Of a stretch of DNA of 64,000 nucleotides, positions 34,442-43,515 are shown piece after piece. Position numbers and translations under genes: made by a program. Location: assembly GCA_937926545.1 (NCBI GenBank), contig CALAZW010000034.1:114526-178525 (forward strand), written 5' to 3'. Each line of letters starts with the position of its first letter. Positions within the stretch are counted from its first letter, which is position 1. The DNA comes from an uncultured Helcococcus sp. Its GTDB lineage: Bacteria > Bacillota > Clostridia > Tissierellales > Peptoniphilaceae. The notes beneath the pieces were generated by a model that searched no databases, was not told the origin of the DNA, and saw only the letters and a list, made by a program, of their open reading frames with translations.

Positions 34442-36991
34442 ATGACAAATTTAGCAGACATGATAGGAGATGCTACTAAAAACCTATCAAGAGAAGAATC
34501 AGAAGCGATATTAAAGTTATTTGCTAGCATCTCTAAAGAACTAGATGATGAACAAACATGTGCGGCAAGTAGTACATATAGAGCAAGTGGAAACAGTGTT
34601 AGGGATGCTAACGGAGAATTCGTTAGATTAACTGACAGGGTTGAAAGACTTAGAGAAAATTATTTGAATGCTGTGCCAAGCATATCAACATATAGAGCTC
34701 AAGCTTATACAAAAGTATACAAAGAAAATTTAGGAATGCCAGCTATTATGCTAAGGGCAAAAGGATTCAGAGAAGCTTGTGAAACAGCACCTTTATTAAT
34801 TCAAGAAGATGAATTAATAGTAGGACATCCATGTGGTAAGCCAAGAGCAGGTGCCGCTGCTCCAGACATTGCTTGGAGATGGTTTGAAGAAGAACTAGAT
34901 ACAATCTCAACAAGACCACAAGACCCATTATACATTAGTGAAGAAGATAAGAAAATACTTAGAGACATGTTTCCATTTTGGAAAAATAGATCAATAGATG
35001 AAATTTGTGAAAAACAATATGAAGAAGCTGGCGTGTTAGAAACATCAAATCAAGCTCTTAGTGACTTATCATATCACCAAATAAACGGTGGTGGAGACAC
35101 ATGTCCAGGTTATGACATTATCTTAATAAAGAAAGGTATTAACCAAGTTAAAAAAGAAATAGAAGAACAATTATCAAAATTATCAATGACTAATCCAGAT
35201 GATATGGATAAAATTTATTTCTACAAGGCTGAATTAGAAGCATGTGAAGGTATCTTAGCTTACTCAAGAAGATTATCAGAACACGCTTACGAATTAGCTA
35301 TGAAGGAAACTAACTCAAGAAGAAAAGAAGAATTATTAAATATTTCCAACATCTTAAAGAGAGTTCCAGCTAATGCGCCTACAACTTTCCAAGAAGCTAT
35401 CCAATCAATTTGGACAGTAGAATCACTATTTGTAATAGAAGAAAACCAAACTGGTATTTCTTTAGGTAGATTAGACCAATATATTTACCCAATGTATAAA
35501 AACGATATAGAAAAAGGAATAATTACAGACGTTGAAGCATTTGAAATGCTATGCTGTTTATTTATAAAATGTTCAGAATACATGTGGATCACATCTGAAG
35601 GTGGAGCTAAATACTTCGCAGGTTACCAACCATTTATCAACTGTACAATCGGTGGACAATTGAGAGAAGGTGGAGATGCTTGTAACGAATTAACTTACCT
35701 TATCATGGATGCTCAAAGATTAACTAAGATGTATCAACCATCTATAGCTACAAGAGTTCACAACAAATCTCCAGAAAAATACTTGAGAAAAATTGTTGAA
35801 TTAGTTAAGGCTGGTTTAGGTTTCCCTGCTATTCACTTTGACGATACTTCAATCAAGATGATGTTAGCTAAAGGATTCTCACCAGAAGACTCTAGAGACT
35901 ACTGTATGATGGGTTGTGTTGAGCCACAAAAGGCTGGTAGAATTTACCAATGGACATCAACAGGTTATACTCACTGGCCAATCGCCATTGAAATGGTATT
36001 AAACCGTGGTATTATGACATGGATAAATGAAAAAGCTGGTATTGATACAGGATCATTAGATAGATTTACAACTTTTGAAGAATTTGATAAAGCTTGTAAG
36101 GAACAAATAGACTTTATAGTAAAACAATCTGCAGTGGGAACTGTAATAAGTCAAAGAGTACACAGAGACTACGCTCCAAAGCCATTAATGAGTTTACTTG
36201 TTGAAGGTTGTATTGAAAAAGGTGGAGACGTTATGCAAGGAAATGCAACTGTTAACTCAGGTCCAGGACTTGTTTTCTCAGGTTTAGCAACTTATGCAGA
36301 CTCTATGGCAGCAATTAAAAAATTAGTATTTGATGAAAAGAAATATACTCTTGAAGAAATGAGAGATGCATTAAATGCTAACTTTGAAGGATATGAACAA
36401 ATGAGAGTTGACTGTCTAAACGCACCAAAATATGGTAACGATGATGACTCAGCTGACCAATTTGCAGTAGATCTAGTTAACTATACAGAAAAAGAATGTA
36501 GAAAATACGACACATTATATTCTAAATTCTCACATGGTACATTATCAATTTCAAACAACACACCATTTGGTGAAGTAACAGGTGCAACTCCTAACGGAAG
36601 ATTAGCTTGGACACCATTATCAGATGGTATCAGTCCATCTCAAGGTGCTGATAAATTAGGACCTACAGCTATAATTAAATCTGTTTCTAAAATGAATAAC
36701 GACATGATGAATATAGGTATTGTTCACAACTTTAAGTTATTAAAAGGTATCCTAGAAACTCCAGAAGGAGAAAATGGATTAATCAACTTAATAAGAACAG
36801 CATCCATATTAGGTAACGGTCAAATGCAATTCTCCTACGTTGACAACGACGTATTATTAAAGGCTCAAGAAAGTCCAGATGACTACAGAGACTTAATAAT
36901 AAGAGTTGCTGGTTACAGTGCTTACTTCGTAGAACTTTGTAAGGAAGTACAAGATGAGATCATAAGTAGAACAGTATTAGAAAAGTTTTAG
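34442..36991 (+). CDS. cutC: Choline trimethylamine-lyase (glycyl radical enzyme)
   Basis: CutC splits choline into trimethylamine and acetaldehyde by radical chemistry. The 849-residue protein has thiyl Cys492 and base Glu494 in GCVEP and the glycyl-radical site Gly824 in RVAGYS. Tyr211, Asp219, Phe398 and Thr505 sit exactly three positions after the choline-contact residues Tyr208, Asp216, Phe395 and Thr502 that I recall for Desulfovibrio alaskensis CutC, and Cys489/Glu491/Gly821 shift by the same three. The length fits the short (type I) CutC with no long N-terminal extension. CutD lies three genes downstream. Confidence 0.97.
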   Translation: MTNLADMIGDATKNLSREESEAILKLFASISKELDDEQTCAASSTYRASGNSVRDANGEFVRLTDRVERLRENYLNAVPSISTYRAQAYTKVYKENLGMPAIMLRAKGFREACETAPLLIQEDELIVGHPCGKPRAGAAAPDIAWRWFEEELDTISTRPQDPLYISEEDKKILRDMFPFWKNRSIDEICEKQYEEAGVLETSNQALSDLSYHQINGGGDTCPGYDIILIKKGINQVKKEIEEQLSKLSMTNPDDMDKIYFYKAELEACEGILAYSRRLSEHAYELAMKETNSRRKEELLNISNILKRVPANAPTTFQEAIQSIWTVESLFVIEENQTGISLGRLDQYIYPMYKNDIEKGIITDVEAFEMLCCLFIKCSEYMWITSEGGAKYFAGYQPFINCTIGGQLREGGDACNELTYLIMDAQRLTKMYQPSIATRVHNKSPEKYLRKIVELVKAGLGFPAIHFDDTSIKMMLAKGFSPEDSRDYCMMGCVEPQKAGRIYQWTSTGYTHWPIAIEMVLNRGIMTWINEKAGIDTGSLDRFTTFEEFDKACKEQIDFIVKQSAVGTVISQRVHRDYAPKPLMSLLVEGCIEKGGDVMQGNATVNSGPGLVFSGLATYADSMAAIKKLVFDEKKYTLEEMRDALNANFEGYEQMRVDCLNAPKYGNDDDSADQFAVDLVNYTEKECRKYDTLYSKFSHGTLSISNNTPFGEVTGATPNGRLAWTPLSDGISPSQGADKLGPTAIIKSVSKMNNDMMNIGIVHNFKLLKGILETPEGENGLINLIRTASILGNGQMQFSYVDNDVLLKAQESPDDYRDLIIRVAGYSAYFVELCKEVQDEIISRTVLEKF

Positions 36992-37004
36992 TCAGTGATG
37001 TGGT

Positions 37005-37030
37005 AGGATAATCAGTTTTCTGATTATCCT
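37005..37030 (+). terminator. Intra-operon hairpin after cutC
   Basis: An 11-bp stem (37005-37015 with 37020-37030) with a TTTT loop lies 14 bases past cutC. The following ATTTAATAAAA is a poor U-run, so it is more likely a partial terminator or a 3' stabiliser that raises the level of upstream message than a full stop. Confidence 0.6.
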
Positions 37031-37051
37031 ATTTAATAAAAGAGGTGGATT

Positions 37052-38053
37052 ATGGATATTAATGTAGATCAAAAAGCTTTAAAAATAAGAAAACAAAAAG
37101 AGAAAGAATTCGATAGCAAGGGTACAAGAACAGGTTTATTTAGTGGTTTTACCTTTGGATTAAACAGTTTCTTCCTAGCATTAGCCTTCACGCTAATACC
37201 AGAAGAACTTGGAAAAACTATATATGTATTACCTTTAGTAGGAGCAGCACTAAATGATACTTTCGCTGCAATCTGGTTGTTAATTTACAACATTGCACAA
37301 GGTAGAGGAAAAGAAATTAAGAGAAGTTTTAAAACCTTCCCTGGTAAGATGATTGCTTTAGGAGCCTTATTAGGTGGACCTATAGCCCAAGGTGGTTATT
37401 TATTAGCAATAGCTTTTGCAGGACCAGCATATGCAGTGCCAATTTCTGCTTTATGTCCAGCAATAGGTGCTTTACTATCATGGATATTCTTAAAAGAAAA
37501 AATAACTCCAAGAGTTTGGGGCGGTTTATTACTAAGTGTTATAGGTGCAATTGTTATATCATACACACCACCAACAGGAGATACATATCCTAACTTTTAT
37601 TTAGGAATCATAGCAGCAATAGTAGCAGCAGTAGGTTGGGGAGCTGAAGGTGTTCTAGGAGCATTTGGTTCTTCTGTACTGGATCCTAAGGTGGCAATAT
37701 CAATAAGAGACATAGTTTCAGGTTTAGCATTTATGGTAGTTGTAGTACCAATAGTTAAAGGTTTTGGAGCAATGAAGGAAATTCTTGCTATGCCTAAGGC
37801 TGTTATGTACTTTGCAGTAGCAGCAGCAATGGCAGCTACATCCTTCCTATCTTGGTATAAGGCAAATAGTACTTGTGGAGTGGCAAAGGGTATGGCTTTA
37901 AATAGTACCTATGTTGCTTGGGGAGTAATTTTACCAATTATATTCCTAGGTGAAAAGGCTACAACAAACTTAATAATAGGTTCAATATTAGTTTTATTAG
38001 GAGCTGTTTTAGTTTCTATAGATCCAAAAGAACTATTCAAGAAGGAGGCTTAA
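37052..38053 (+). CDS. EamA/DMT-family transporter of the choline operon
   Basis: The 333-residue protein has about ten membrane segments in two EamA-like halves (GALLGGPIAQGGYLLAIAFA, ISALCPAIGALLSWIFLKEK; and ATSFLSWYKANSTCGVAKG, NSTYVAWGVILPIIFLGEK). Its place between cutC and cutD suggests that it moves choline in or trimethylamine out, but the direction and substrate are inferred from context only. A strong AGAGGTGG precedes the start. Confidence 0.82.
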   Translation: MDINVDQKALKIRKQKEKEFDSKGTRTGLFSGFTFGLNSFFLALAFTLIPEELGKTIYVLPLVGAALNDTFAAIWLLIYNIAQGRGKEIKRSFKTFPGKMIALGALLGGPIAQGGYLLAIAFAGPAYAVPISALCPAIGALLSWIFLKEKITPRVWGGLLLSVIGAIVISYTPPTGDTYPNFYLGIIAAIVAAVGWGAEGVLGAFGSSVLDPKVAISIRDIVSGLAFMVVVVPIVKGFGAMKEILAMPKAVMYFAVAAAMAATSFLSWYKANSTCGVAKGMALNSTYVAWGVILPIIFLGEKATTNLIIGSILVLLGAVLVSIDPKELFKKEA

Positions 38054-38054
38054 G

Positions 38055-38342
38055 ATGAGAGAGTTATTACCAGTTAGATTTAGAATCCTACATGAAATGG
38101 GAAAAGGAAAAGAAGAAGATATCACAACCCTAATGAATAAGTTAAAGGAAGAATATGGAAACGAAAAACACTTTAATGAAAAAGAGTTTATAGACCACCT
38201 TTTAACCTTAGAAGCAAATGGATTAGTAGAAGAGACAAGATTTGAATTAAAGGGAACTGACGATATTAATTCTTACTATAAAATATCCGATGCAGGAAAG
38301 GATTTATTAAAAAATTATTTACCAAAAGCATGGAGAAAATAA
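38055..38342 (+). CDS. Small winged-helix-like protein of the choline operon
   Basis: This 95-residue protein starts one base after the transporter and ends one base before cutD. Its pattern of short helices followed by FIDHLLTLEANGLVEETRFE and SYYKISDAGKDLLKNYL is typical of a PadR- or MarR-like winged helix without a long extra domain. It could be a local transcription regulator. I do not recognise the exact family. Confidence 0.6.
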   Translation: MRELLPVRFRILHEMGKGKEEDITTLMNKLKEEYGNEKHFNEKEFIDHLLTLEANGLVEETRFELKGTDDINSYYKISDAGKDLLKNYLPKAWRK

Positions 38343-38343
38343 A

Positions 38344-39294
38344 ATGGAAAATGTTGTAAATGGAAAAGAGAGAACAGCTCGCATTTTCAACATACAAAAA
38401 TATTCTATCTATGATGGTCCTGGGATTAGAACCCTAATATTTTTTAAGGGATGTCCCCTTAGATGTAAGTGGTGTTCTAATCCTGAAGGATTAGAATATA
38501 AGCACAGCCTAATGTTTCAAAAAGACATGTGTGTAAACTGTGGGATATGTGCTGAAGTTTGTCCAGTAGGCATCCATCAAATGGATGCAAATGGACAACA
38601 CTACATAGACAGGAGTAAAGATTGTATAGGTTGTAAAAAGTGTGAGATGAGTTGTCCAAGAACAGCTCTATCAGTGGCTGGTTCTGAATACACAGTAAAT
38701 GAATTAGTAGACATTGTCATGGAAGATTCATCTTTTTATTACAGTTCAGGAGGGGGAGTTACCCTGGGCGGTGGAGAGGTTACAAGTCAACCGACTTTTG
38801 CCATGAACCTGCTACATGAATGTAAAAACAAGGGAGTACATACAGCGATAGAAACATGTGGATATGCTAATCCTAGCGTATATCAATCAATAGAACCCTA
38901 TGTGGATCTTTTCTTATATGATATGAAATGTATTGATTCCCAGACCCATCAAGCCTTGACGGGAGTACCAAATGAGTTAATACTTGAAAATCTAGATTTT
39001 TTAATTAAAAATGGAAACAATGTCATCGTGAGAATGCCAATAATCAAGGGCTATAATGATTCTAAGATTTTACTAAAGGCAGCCATGCAATACTTAGACA
39101 GATATAAGGATTATGATAACCTATTAGAAATAAACTTATTACCCTACCATAAATTGGGTGTTAATAAGTATAGACAATTGGATATGACCTATCCTATACC
39201 TGATGATATAGATTATACAGATGAAGAATTAAATGCTATAGAAAATCTAATTAAGGAAAATACTAATAGGAAGATAAGACTTATTAAACATTAG
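38344..39294 (+). CDS. cutD: Choline trimethylamine-lyase activating enzyme (radical SAM)
   Basis: CutD uses SAM and a [4Fe-4S] cluster to install the glycyl radical on CutC. The 316-residue protein has YSIYDGPGIRTLIFFKGCPL with the radical-SAM triad CPLRCKWC, two ferredoxin-type Cys sets (CVNCGICAEVCPVG and CIGCKKCEMSCPRT) and the SAM-binding GGGEVTSQP. Two extra clusters are normal for this activase group. It follows the small winged-helix gene by one base. Confidence 0.96.
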   Translation: MENVVNGKERTARIFNIQKYSIYDGPGIRTLIFFKGCPLRCKWCSNPEGLEYKHSLMFQKDMCVNCGICAEVCPVGIHQMDANGQHYIDRSKDCIGCKKCEMSCPRTALSVAGSEYTVNELVDIVMEDSSFYYSSGGGVTLGGGEVTSQPTFAMNLLHECKNKGVHTAIETCGYANPSVYQSIEPYVDLFLYDMKCIDSQTHQALTGVPNELILENLDFLIKNGNNVIVRMPIIKGYNDSKILLKAAMQYLDRYKDYDNLLEINLLPYHKLGVNKYRQLDMTYPIPDDIDYTDEELNAIENLIKENTNRKIRLIKH

Positions 39295-39302
39295 GAGATA
39301 GT

Positions 39303-41003
39303 ATGTATAATCTTTTAGATAAAATAAATGAGCTAGGCAGGCAGGGAAGGGACATGGAGATGATCCCCCTACTGGAAGAGGCCTTGGAAATGGCCAGACA
39401 GAAAAAGGACAATAACCTGGTATTAAAACTATTAAATGACTATGGTGGAGTCCTAAGAGTGACTGGCGACAATCAAAAGGCTGAAAAACTTTTACTCGAA
39501 TCACAGGAACTATATTTAAGTCTTTATCCTAGGGATAGTATTTCTTATGCCACCATCCTCTTGAACATGGGGACCAACTATATAGAGATGGAAGCCTATG
39601 AAAAAGCCAGACAGGTATTTAATGAAGCCATGGAGATTTGTGAAAAGACAAAAGACAAGTCTGTGGTTTATGCAAGTATAGCCAATAACCTGGCAGTCCT
39701 AAATATGAAGACAGGTAACTATCAAGAGGCCTTAAGCTACCAGCTTAAGAACCTGACATCCATATGCGAAAGCGATGGATCAAGTGTAAAGATAGCCATA
39801 AGTATTATGAATTTGGCCGATGTTTATAAGGCTATGGAAGACTATGAAAAGGCCCTTTTACTCTTAAATTTTGTCATGAAATTTATAGAGAAAAAACTAG
39901 GTGAAAACCATCCTATTTATAGTAATATTTTGAATAACCTGGCTGATTTATACTTTAGGTTGGGAAAAGAGAAAGAAGCCTTGGAACTATTTGAAAAATC
40001 TAAGGATATTTTAGAAAATACCTTTGGTAGGCAATCAGGTAACTACAAGAGGGTAGTGGCCAATATAGATTACATAAAAAATAGTGGTTTGAAAGAAGAA
40101 AAACCTGGCAATTTAACTTATGGACAAAGACAATCATATGATTTATATAAAAACATATTAAGTCCGATAATTGATAAAAAATATAAATCCTATAGAAAAT
40201 ATATGACTTTTGGATTGTTTGGAGAAGGCTCAGAGTGCCTTGGTTACGATGATCAAATATCACAAGACCATAACTTTGAACCTAGAGTAAATATAATTAT
40301 AGACAGGCCTGCCTATCAGATAATAGATAGCTTAAGGTCTGATTTGCAAAAGATAGAAGGAACAAACTTTATTATCCAACCAATGGAAGAGTTTTTCTTT
40401 AACTATACCAAGTTCACCAAGGGACCCAATACCATAGAAGACTGGCGACATATTCCTTCGCACTTTTTGGCCAATGCTACCAATGGCCTAGTATTTGAAA
40501 ACAACTTGGAAGAATTTACAAGAATTAGAAAAAACTTAAAAGACTATTATCCAGAGGATTTAAGGATAAAGTTTATGGCCTTGGATCTTTTTGAAATGGG
40601 CCAGGCAGGCCAATACAATTATCTAAGAGCCAATAGAAGGCAGGATATAGTAGCTGCCAGCATAAGCCTAAATATATTTGTAAATAAAACAATTAGTTTG
40701 GTCCACCATATAAATAAGGTTTATGAGCCTTTTTATAAGTGGAAGCATAGAAGTCTTAAGGACTTGGATTTATTAGGACTAAGAGTATCTCAAATGTTGG
40801 AAGAGCTCCTAGGTCTGGATATGGCTTCTTATGAAGAGAAGGAAAGAATCATTGAGGAAATTTGCGTTTTAATAGCTGATTACTTGAGAAAGGATAACTA
40901 TTTGACAACAAGAGATAATTTCCTAGTCAATTGTGGATTTAATATTTTAGATAAAGTAGAAGATGAGACTTTGCGTAAAGAAAGTATATGGTCAATACAA
41001 TGA
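39303..41003 (+). CDS. TPR repeat plus DUF4037 (nucleotidyltransferase-like) protein
   Basis: Residues about 1-245 form five to six tetratricopeptide repeats (for example ISYATILLNMGTNYIEMEAY, SNILNNLADLYFRLGKEKEA). Residues about 275-566 match DUF4037, a predicted nucleotidyltransferase-fold family, with GEGSECLGYDDQISQDHN around 307-324. That motif looks like the family's Gly-Ser loop and acidic metal triad, but the last acidic position I expect (DHD) is Asn here. The function is unknown. Its place inside the microcompartment operon, with a DUF4125 gene overlapping its end, suggests a scaffold or regulatory role, which is inference. Confidence 0.75.
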   Translation: MYNLLDKINELGRQGRDMEMIPLLEEALEMARQKKDNNLVLKLLNDYGGVLRVTGDNQKAEKLLLESQELYLSLYPRDSISYATILLNMGTNYIEMEAYEKARQVFNEAMEICEKTKDKSVVYASIANNLAVLNMKTGNYQEALSYQLKNLTSICESDGSSVKIAISIMNLADVYKAMEDYEKALLLLNFVMKFIEKKLGENHPIYSNILNNLADLYFRLGKEKEALELFEKSKDILENTFGRQSGNYKRVVANIDYIKNSGLKEEKPGNLTYGQRQSYDLYKNILSPIIDKKYKSYRKYMTFGLFGEGSECLGYDDQISQDHNFEPRVNIIIDRPAYQIIDSLRSDLQKIEGTNFIIQPMEEFFFNYTKFTKGPNTIEDWRHIPSHFLANATNGLVFENNLEEFTRIRKNLKDYYPEDLRIKFMALDLFEMGQAGQYNYLRANRRQDIVAASISLNIFVNKTISLVHHINKVYEPFYKWKHRSLKDLDLLGLRVSQMLEELLGLDMASYEEKERIIEEICVLIADYLRKDNYLTTRDNFLVNCGFNILDKVEDETLRKESIWSIQ

Positions 41004-41575
41004 AAGAAAAATATCTAAGTGAAATAATTGAAAAAGAATGGGACATGTTTACTAGTGTAAATGCCATTAATAAAAATGCCCCATGTCTTAATAATAAAAG
41101 AGAATTTACAATTGTTCGCTTAAGCCAATGGATGGTTTATGATGAAGACATCTTAAAATCCTATCTAGATGATATAGATGGCTTTACCAGTGAAGGTAGA
41201 AATATTGTGGCTGAAAAGTACGCCTGGATGATGGAGACAACAGAACCCAAGCACTTTTCTACCATAAGACATCTCCTAAGGCCGGTAAGTGAAGAAAAGC
41301 AGCAATTGATAGAGGCAATCTTACTTATTAATAAGTATTGGTATTCCCATATAACCAGGGAATTGCCAAATACAATTAAGTATAGTAGGGAAGTGGGAAG
41401 TCTACAAGATAAGATCGACAACACTTCAGTTGAAACCTATATGAGGGGAGAATTTAACACCTATAGTGAAAAAACCCTTAGGAAGATACTTAAATATTAT
41501 TTATTAAAGAGTAAAGAGGGAGTGAATATACCATTTGAAATAATTAAAAACCAAGTGGTTATGGAGATGAGGTAA
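41000..41575 (+). CDS. DUF4125 family protein
   Basis: The 191-residue protein resembles DUF4125 (IIEKEWDMFTSVNAINKNAP, EFTIVRLSQWMVYDEDIL, WMMETTEPKHF, NPN-like C-terminal helices). The start overlaps the previous stop as ATGA at 41000, which I prefer to ATG 40988 because it gives normal coupling. No catalytic motif is evident. I recall DUF4037 and DUF4125 as neighbours elsewhere, so they may form a two-part system. The function is unknown. Confidence 0.7.
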   Translation: MKEKYLSEIIEKEWDMFTSVNAINKNAPCLNNKREFTIVRLSQWMVYDEDILKSYLDDIDGFTSEGRNIVAEKYAWMMETTEPKHFSTIRHLLRPVSEEKQQLIEAILLINKYWYSHITRELPNTIKYSREVGSLQDKIDNTSVETYMRGEFNTYSEKTLRKILKYYLLKSKEGVNIPFEIIKNQVVMEMR

Positions 41576-41579
41576 AAAA

Positions 41580-42128
41580 ATGGATGCATCTGTGGGAATT
41601 GTTGAACTAAGAAATCAATTTAATGGACTAGAAGTATTAGATCAATTATTGAAATCAAGCCCTATTGAAATTGTATCTTACCAGACAATATGCCCGGGCA
41701 GAACGCTGATAATCACATCTGGTAGTGTTTCAGATGTATTAATAGCCAATGAGTATATTAGGGAAAGATATGAAAAACATATTTTTGCAACTTCAGAAAT
41801 TCACAATATAGATGAAAAGGTAATAGAGGCTATAAAGAAGAAGAATGAAGTTGAAAGCATTAAGGCTATAGGCACCATAGAGACCAGATCAGTTTCCCAT
41901 ATTATTAAAATTTCAGACAAGATAGTCAAGGGCTACAATATTGAAATAATAAAGATTAATATAGGAAGATGTGCATCTGGTAAGGGAAAAGTAGTATTTG
42001 CAGGTGAAATATCATCAGTAGTATCCGCTATTGATTCGGTAGAATATGATTATATGGATACAAGAGAGATTGTTGGAACATCATCAGTTGTTTCACCTAT
42101 GAAGGAAACATTAAAATATTTATTATAG
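41580..42128 (+). CDS. BMC-T trimeric shell protein, PduT-like, with probable Fe-S Cys
   Basis: Two tandem BMC domains make up 182 residues. Cys38 in QTICPGRTLI lies exactly where PduT of Salmonella carries Cys38 (KTICPGKFLL), the ligand of a [4Fe-4S] cluster in the trimer pore. The first domain starts ASVGIVELRNQFNGLEVLDQ and the second IKAIGTIETRSVSHIIKIS. Such a shell protein may pass electrons through the shell. A further Cys lies in the second domain (GRCASGKG). Confidence 0.88.
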   Translation: MDASVGIVELRNQFNGLEVLDQLLKSSPIEIVSYQTICPGRTLIITSGSVSDVLIANEYIRERYEKHIFATSEIHNIDEKVIEAIKKKNEVESIKAIGTIETRSVSHIIKISDKIVKGYNIEIIKINIGRCASGKGKVVFAGEISSVVSAIDSVEYDYMDTREIVGTSSVVSPMKETLKYLL

Positions 42129-42137
42129 GAGTTTATT

Positions 42138-42527
42138 ATGAAAGATCAATTAAAACAAGTATTGCAAACTCCTAATGATGAGAAGATTAGGATAATACAA
42201 GAAATTGTTCCAGGTAATCAAATCAGTTTATTACATTTAATAGCTGGACCTGACGAAGATTTATATAGAAAATTAGGCTTGGATCCCAGGTTGGATTATG
42301 GAAAATCAGCCATAGGTATAGTTAGTGTAACGCCTGCTGAAGTGGCCATAATTGCAGGGGATATAGCCAGCAAGGCTTCCAATGTGGAGCTGGGCTTTAT
42401 AGATAGATTTAGTGGAACTTTAATAATAACAGGACGAATATCAGAAGTTGAAGAGGCCTTTAGGGAAATAGTGGAATACACCAGAGATACCCTAGGTTTT
42501 AGTATTTGTCCAATAACAAGAACTTAG
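42138..42527 (+). CDS. BMC-H shell protein, permuted EutS/PduU-like
   Basis: The 129-residue protein matches EutS through most of its length: RIIQEIVPGNQISLLHLIAG, AIGIVSVTPAEVAIIAGDIA, LGFIDRFSGTLIITG and a C-terminal FSICPITRT. EutS hexamers are bent and may serve at facet edges. It has about 15 extra N-terminal residues before the usual start, possibly part of a plug or barrel at the pore. It lies nine bases after the PduT-like gene. Confidence 0.92.
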   Translation: MKDQLKQVLQTPNDEKIRIIQEIVPGNQISLLHLIAGPDEDLYRKLGLDPRLDYGKSAIGIVSVTPAEVAIIAGDIASKASNVELGFIDRFSGTLIITGRISEVEEAFREIVEYTRDTLGFSICPITRT

Positions 42528-42531
42528 TGAT

Positions 42532-43047
42532 ATGAAAAAGATAATTTTAGTCGGAAGAAGTGAATGTGGTAAGACAACCTTAAAACAAGCTATGAAGGGC
42601 TCTGTATTAGAGTATGATAAGACACAGTATGTAAACCATCTGGATGTATTTATAGACACGCCAGGGGAGTATGTACAAAGTAAACATTTAGGCCATGCCC
42701 TGGCAGTTTACTCCTATGAGGCAGATGTAGTAGGATTATTGGCCAGTGCAACAGAACCCTATAATTTATTTCCACCAGCAGTTTCAGCTATGGCCTGCAG
42801 GCCAGTGATAGGTATTATTACCAAGATAGACCATGAAGACGCAAGAACAGAACTTGTGGAAAATTGGTTATTGAATGCAGGGGTGGAAAAAGTATTTAAA
42901 GTTAGTTCCTATGAAGGTGATGGAATTTGGGAATTATATGAATACTTGAAAGAAGAAGGAGATGTCCTTCCGTGGGAAAGTAAGGAAGAGGCAAATAGGC
43001 CGAGGAAAGTCCATTCAGATCGAAATGGAGAGATAAGTAGGAGGTAA
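42532..43047 (+). CDS. EutP/PduV-like GTPase
   Basis: The 171-residue protein has a P-loop GRSECGKTTLKQAM, DTPGEYVQ and TKIDHED, matching the EutP/PduV group found in microcompartment operons. The role is poorly defined; PduV has been linked to shell positioning, and some members are acetate kinases, so the job here is uncertain. The ribosome site before its ATG is weak, so it is probably coupled to the EutS-like gene four bases upstream. Confidence 0.9.
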   Translation: MKKIILVGRSECGKTTLKQAMKGSVLEYDKTQYVNHLDVFIDTPGEYVQSKHLGHALAVYSYEADVVGLLASATEPYNLFPPAVSAMACRPVIGIITKIDHEDARTELVENWLLNAGVEKVFKVSSYEGDGIWELYEYLKEEGDVLPWESKEEANRPRKVHSDRNGEISRR

Positions 43048-43049
43048 GT

Positions 43050-43496
43050 ATGGGTCTTGCAATGGGAATGCTAGAGACAAGAGGATTTACTGCATCTGTT
43101 GAAGGTTTAGACGCTATGTTAAAATCAGCAGATGTTAAGTATATAGGAAGAAGAAAAGTAGGTAAGGGTTTTAACAGTGTATTTATAGAAGGTGATGTGG
43201 GAGCTGTTAGAGTCGCTGTTCAAATAGGGGCTAGAAGGGCTGCTGAAATCGGAGAAGTAAGAGGATATCACGTTATAGCTAAACCTAATGATTCTTTAAA
43301 AGAAGTTTTCGAATTCTTACAAGAAGGAGACGACTTTGTTTCAAAAAAAGCAGCTAAAAAGGCCGAAGAAGCAAAAAAAGCTGAAGAAGCAAAAAAGGCC
43401 GAAGAAGCAAAAAAAGCCGAAGAAGCTAAAAAAGCTGAAGAAGTAAAAAAAGAAACTAAAAAGAAAGACACAAAAACAAACAAAAAGAAAAAATAG
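43050..43496 (+). CDS. BMC-H shell protein with Lys/Ala/Glu-rich C-terminal tail
   Basis: Residues 1-98 are a BMC-H domain (LETRGFTASVEGLDAMLKSA, EGDVGAVRVAVQIGARRAAE). The pore loop reads KVGKGFN, with Lys39 where the first two shell proteins have Ser in GSG. Residues 99-148 are a tail of KKAEEA repeats ending in TKKKDTKTNKKKK, predicted as a charged single helix followed by a basic end. No ordinary shell tile needs such a tail; it may bind cargo, nucleic acid or another shell protein. It follows the EutP gene by two bases. Confidence 0.9.
   Translation: MGLAMGMLETRGFTASVEGLDAMLKSADVKYIGRRKVGKGFNSVFIEGDVGAVRVAVQIGARRAAEIGEVRGYHVIAKPNDSLKEVFEFLQEGDDFVSKKAAKKAEEAKKAEEAKKAEEAKKAEEAKKAEEVKKETKKKDTKTNKKKK
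43354..43450 (+). repeat. In-frame 15-18-bp tandem repeat encoding KAEEAKK units
   Basis: About five imperfect copies of a unit coding for KKAEEA lie in tandem. Synonymous differences (gct/gcc/gca for Ala, ctg/ccg at the third position) show that selection holds the protein repeat rather than the DNA repeat. Slippage could change the copy number. Confidence 0.85.
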
Positions 43497-43515
43497 GAAT
43501 AGATAGAGGTTAAAT

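Noticed and set aside
34442..36991. Glycerol/diol dehydratase or pyruvate formate-lyase as the identity of the glycyl radical enzyme
   Set aside because: The Tyr211/Asp219/Phe398/Thr505 set matches choline lyase contacts at a constant offset, and GCVEP with CutD-type activase and choline kinase nearby supports CutC.
43354..43450. Short tandem repeat that might look like a CRISPR array or minisatellite
   Set aside because: The units are in frame, directly adjacent with no unique spacers, and encode a regular KAEEAKK helix in a shell protein.
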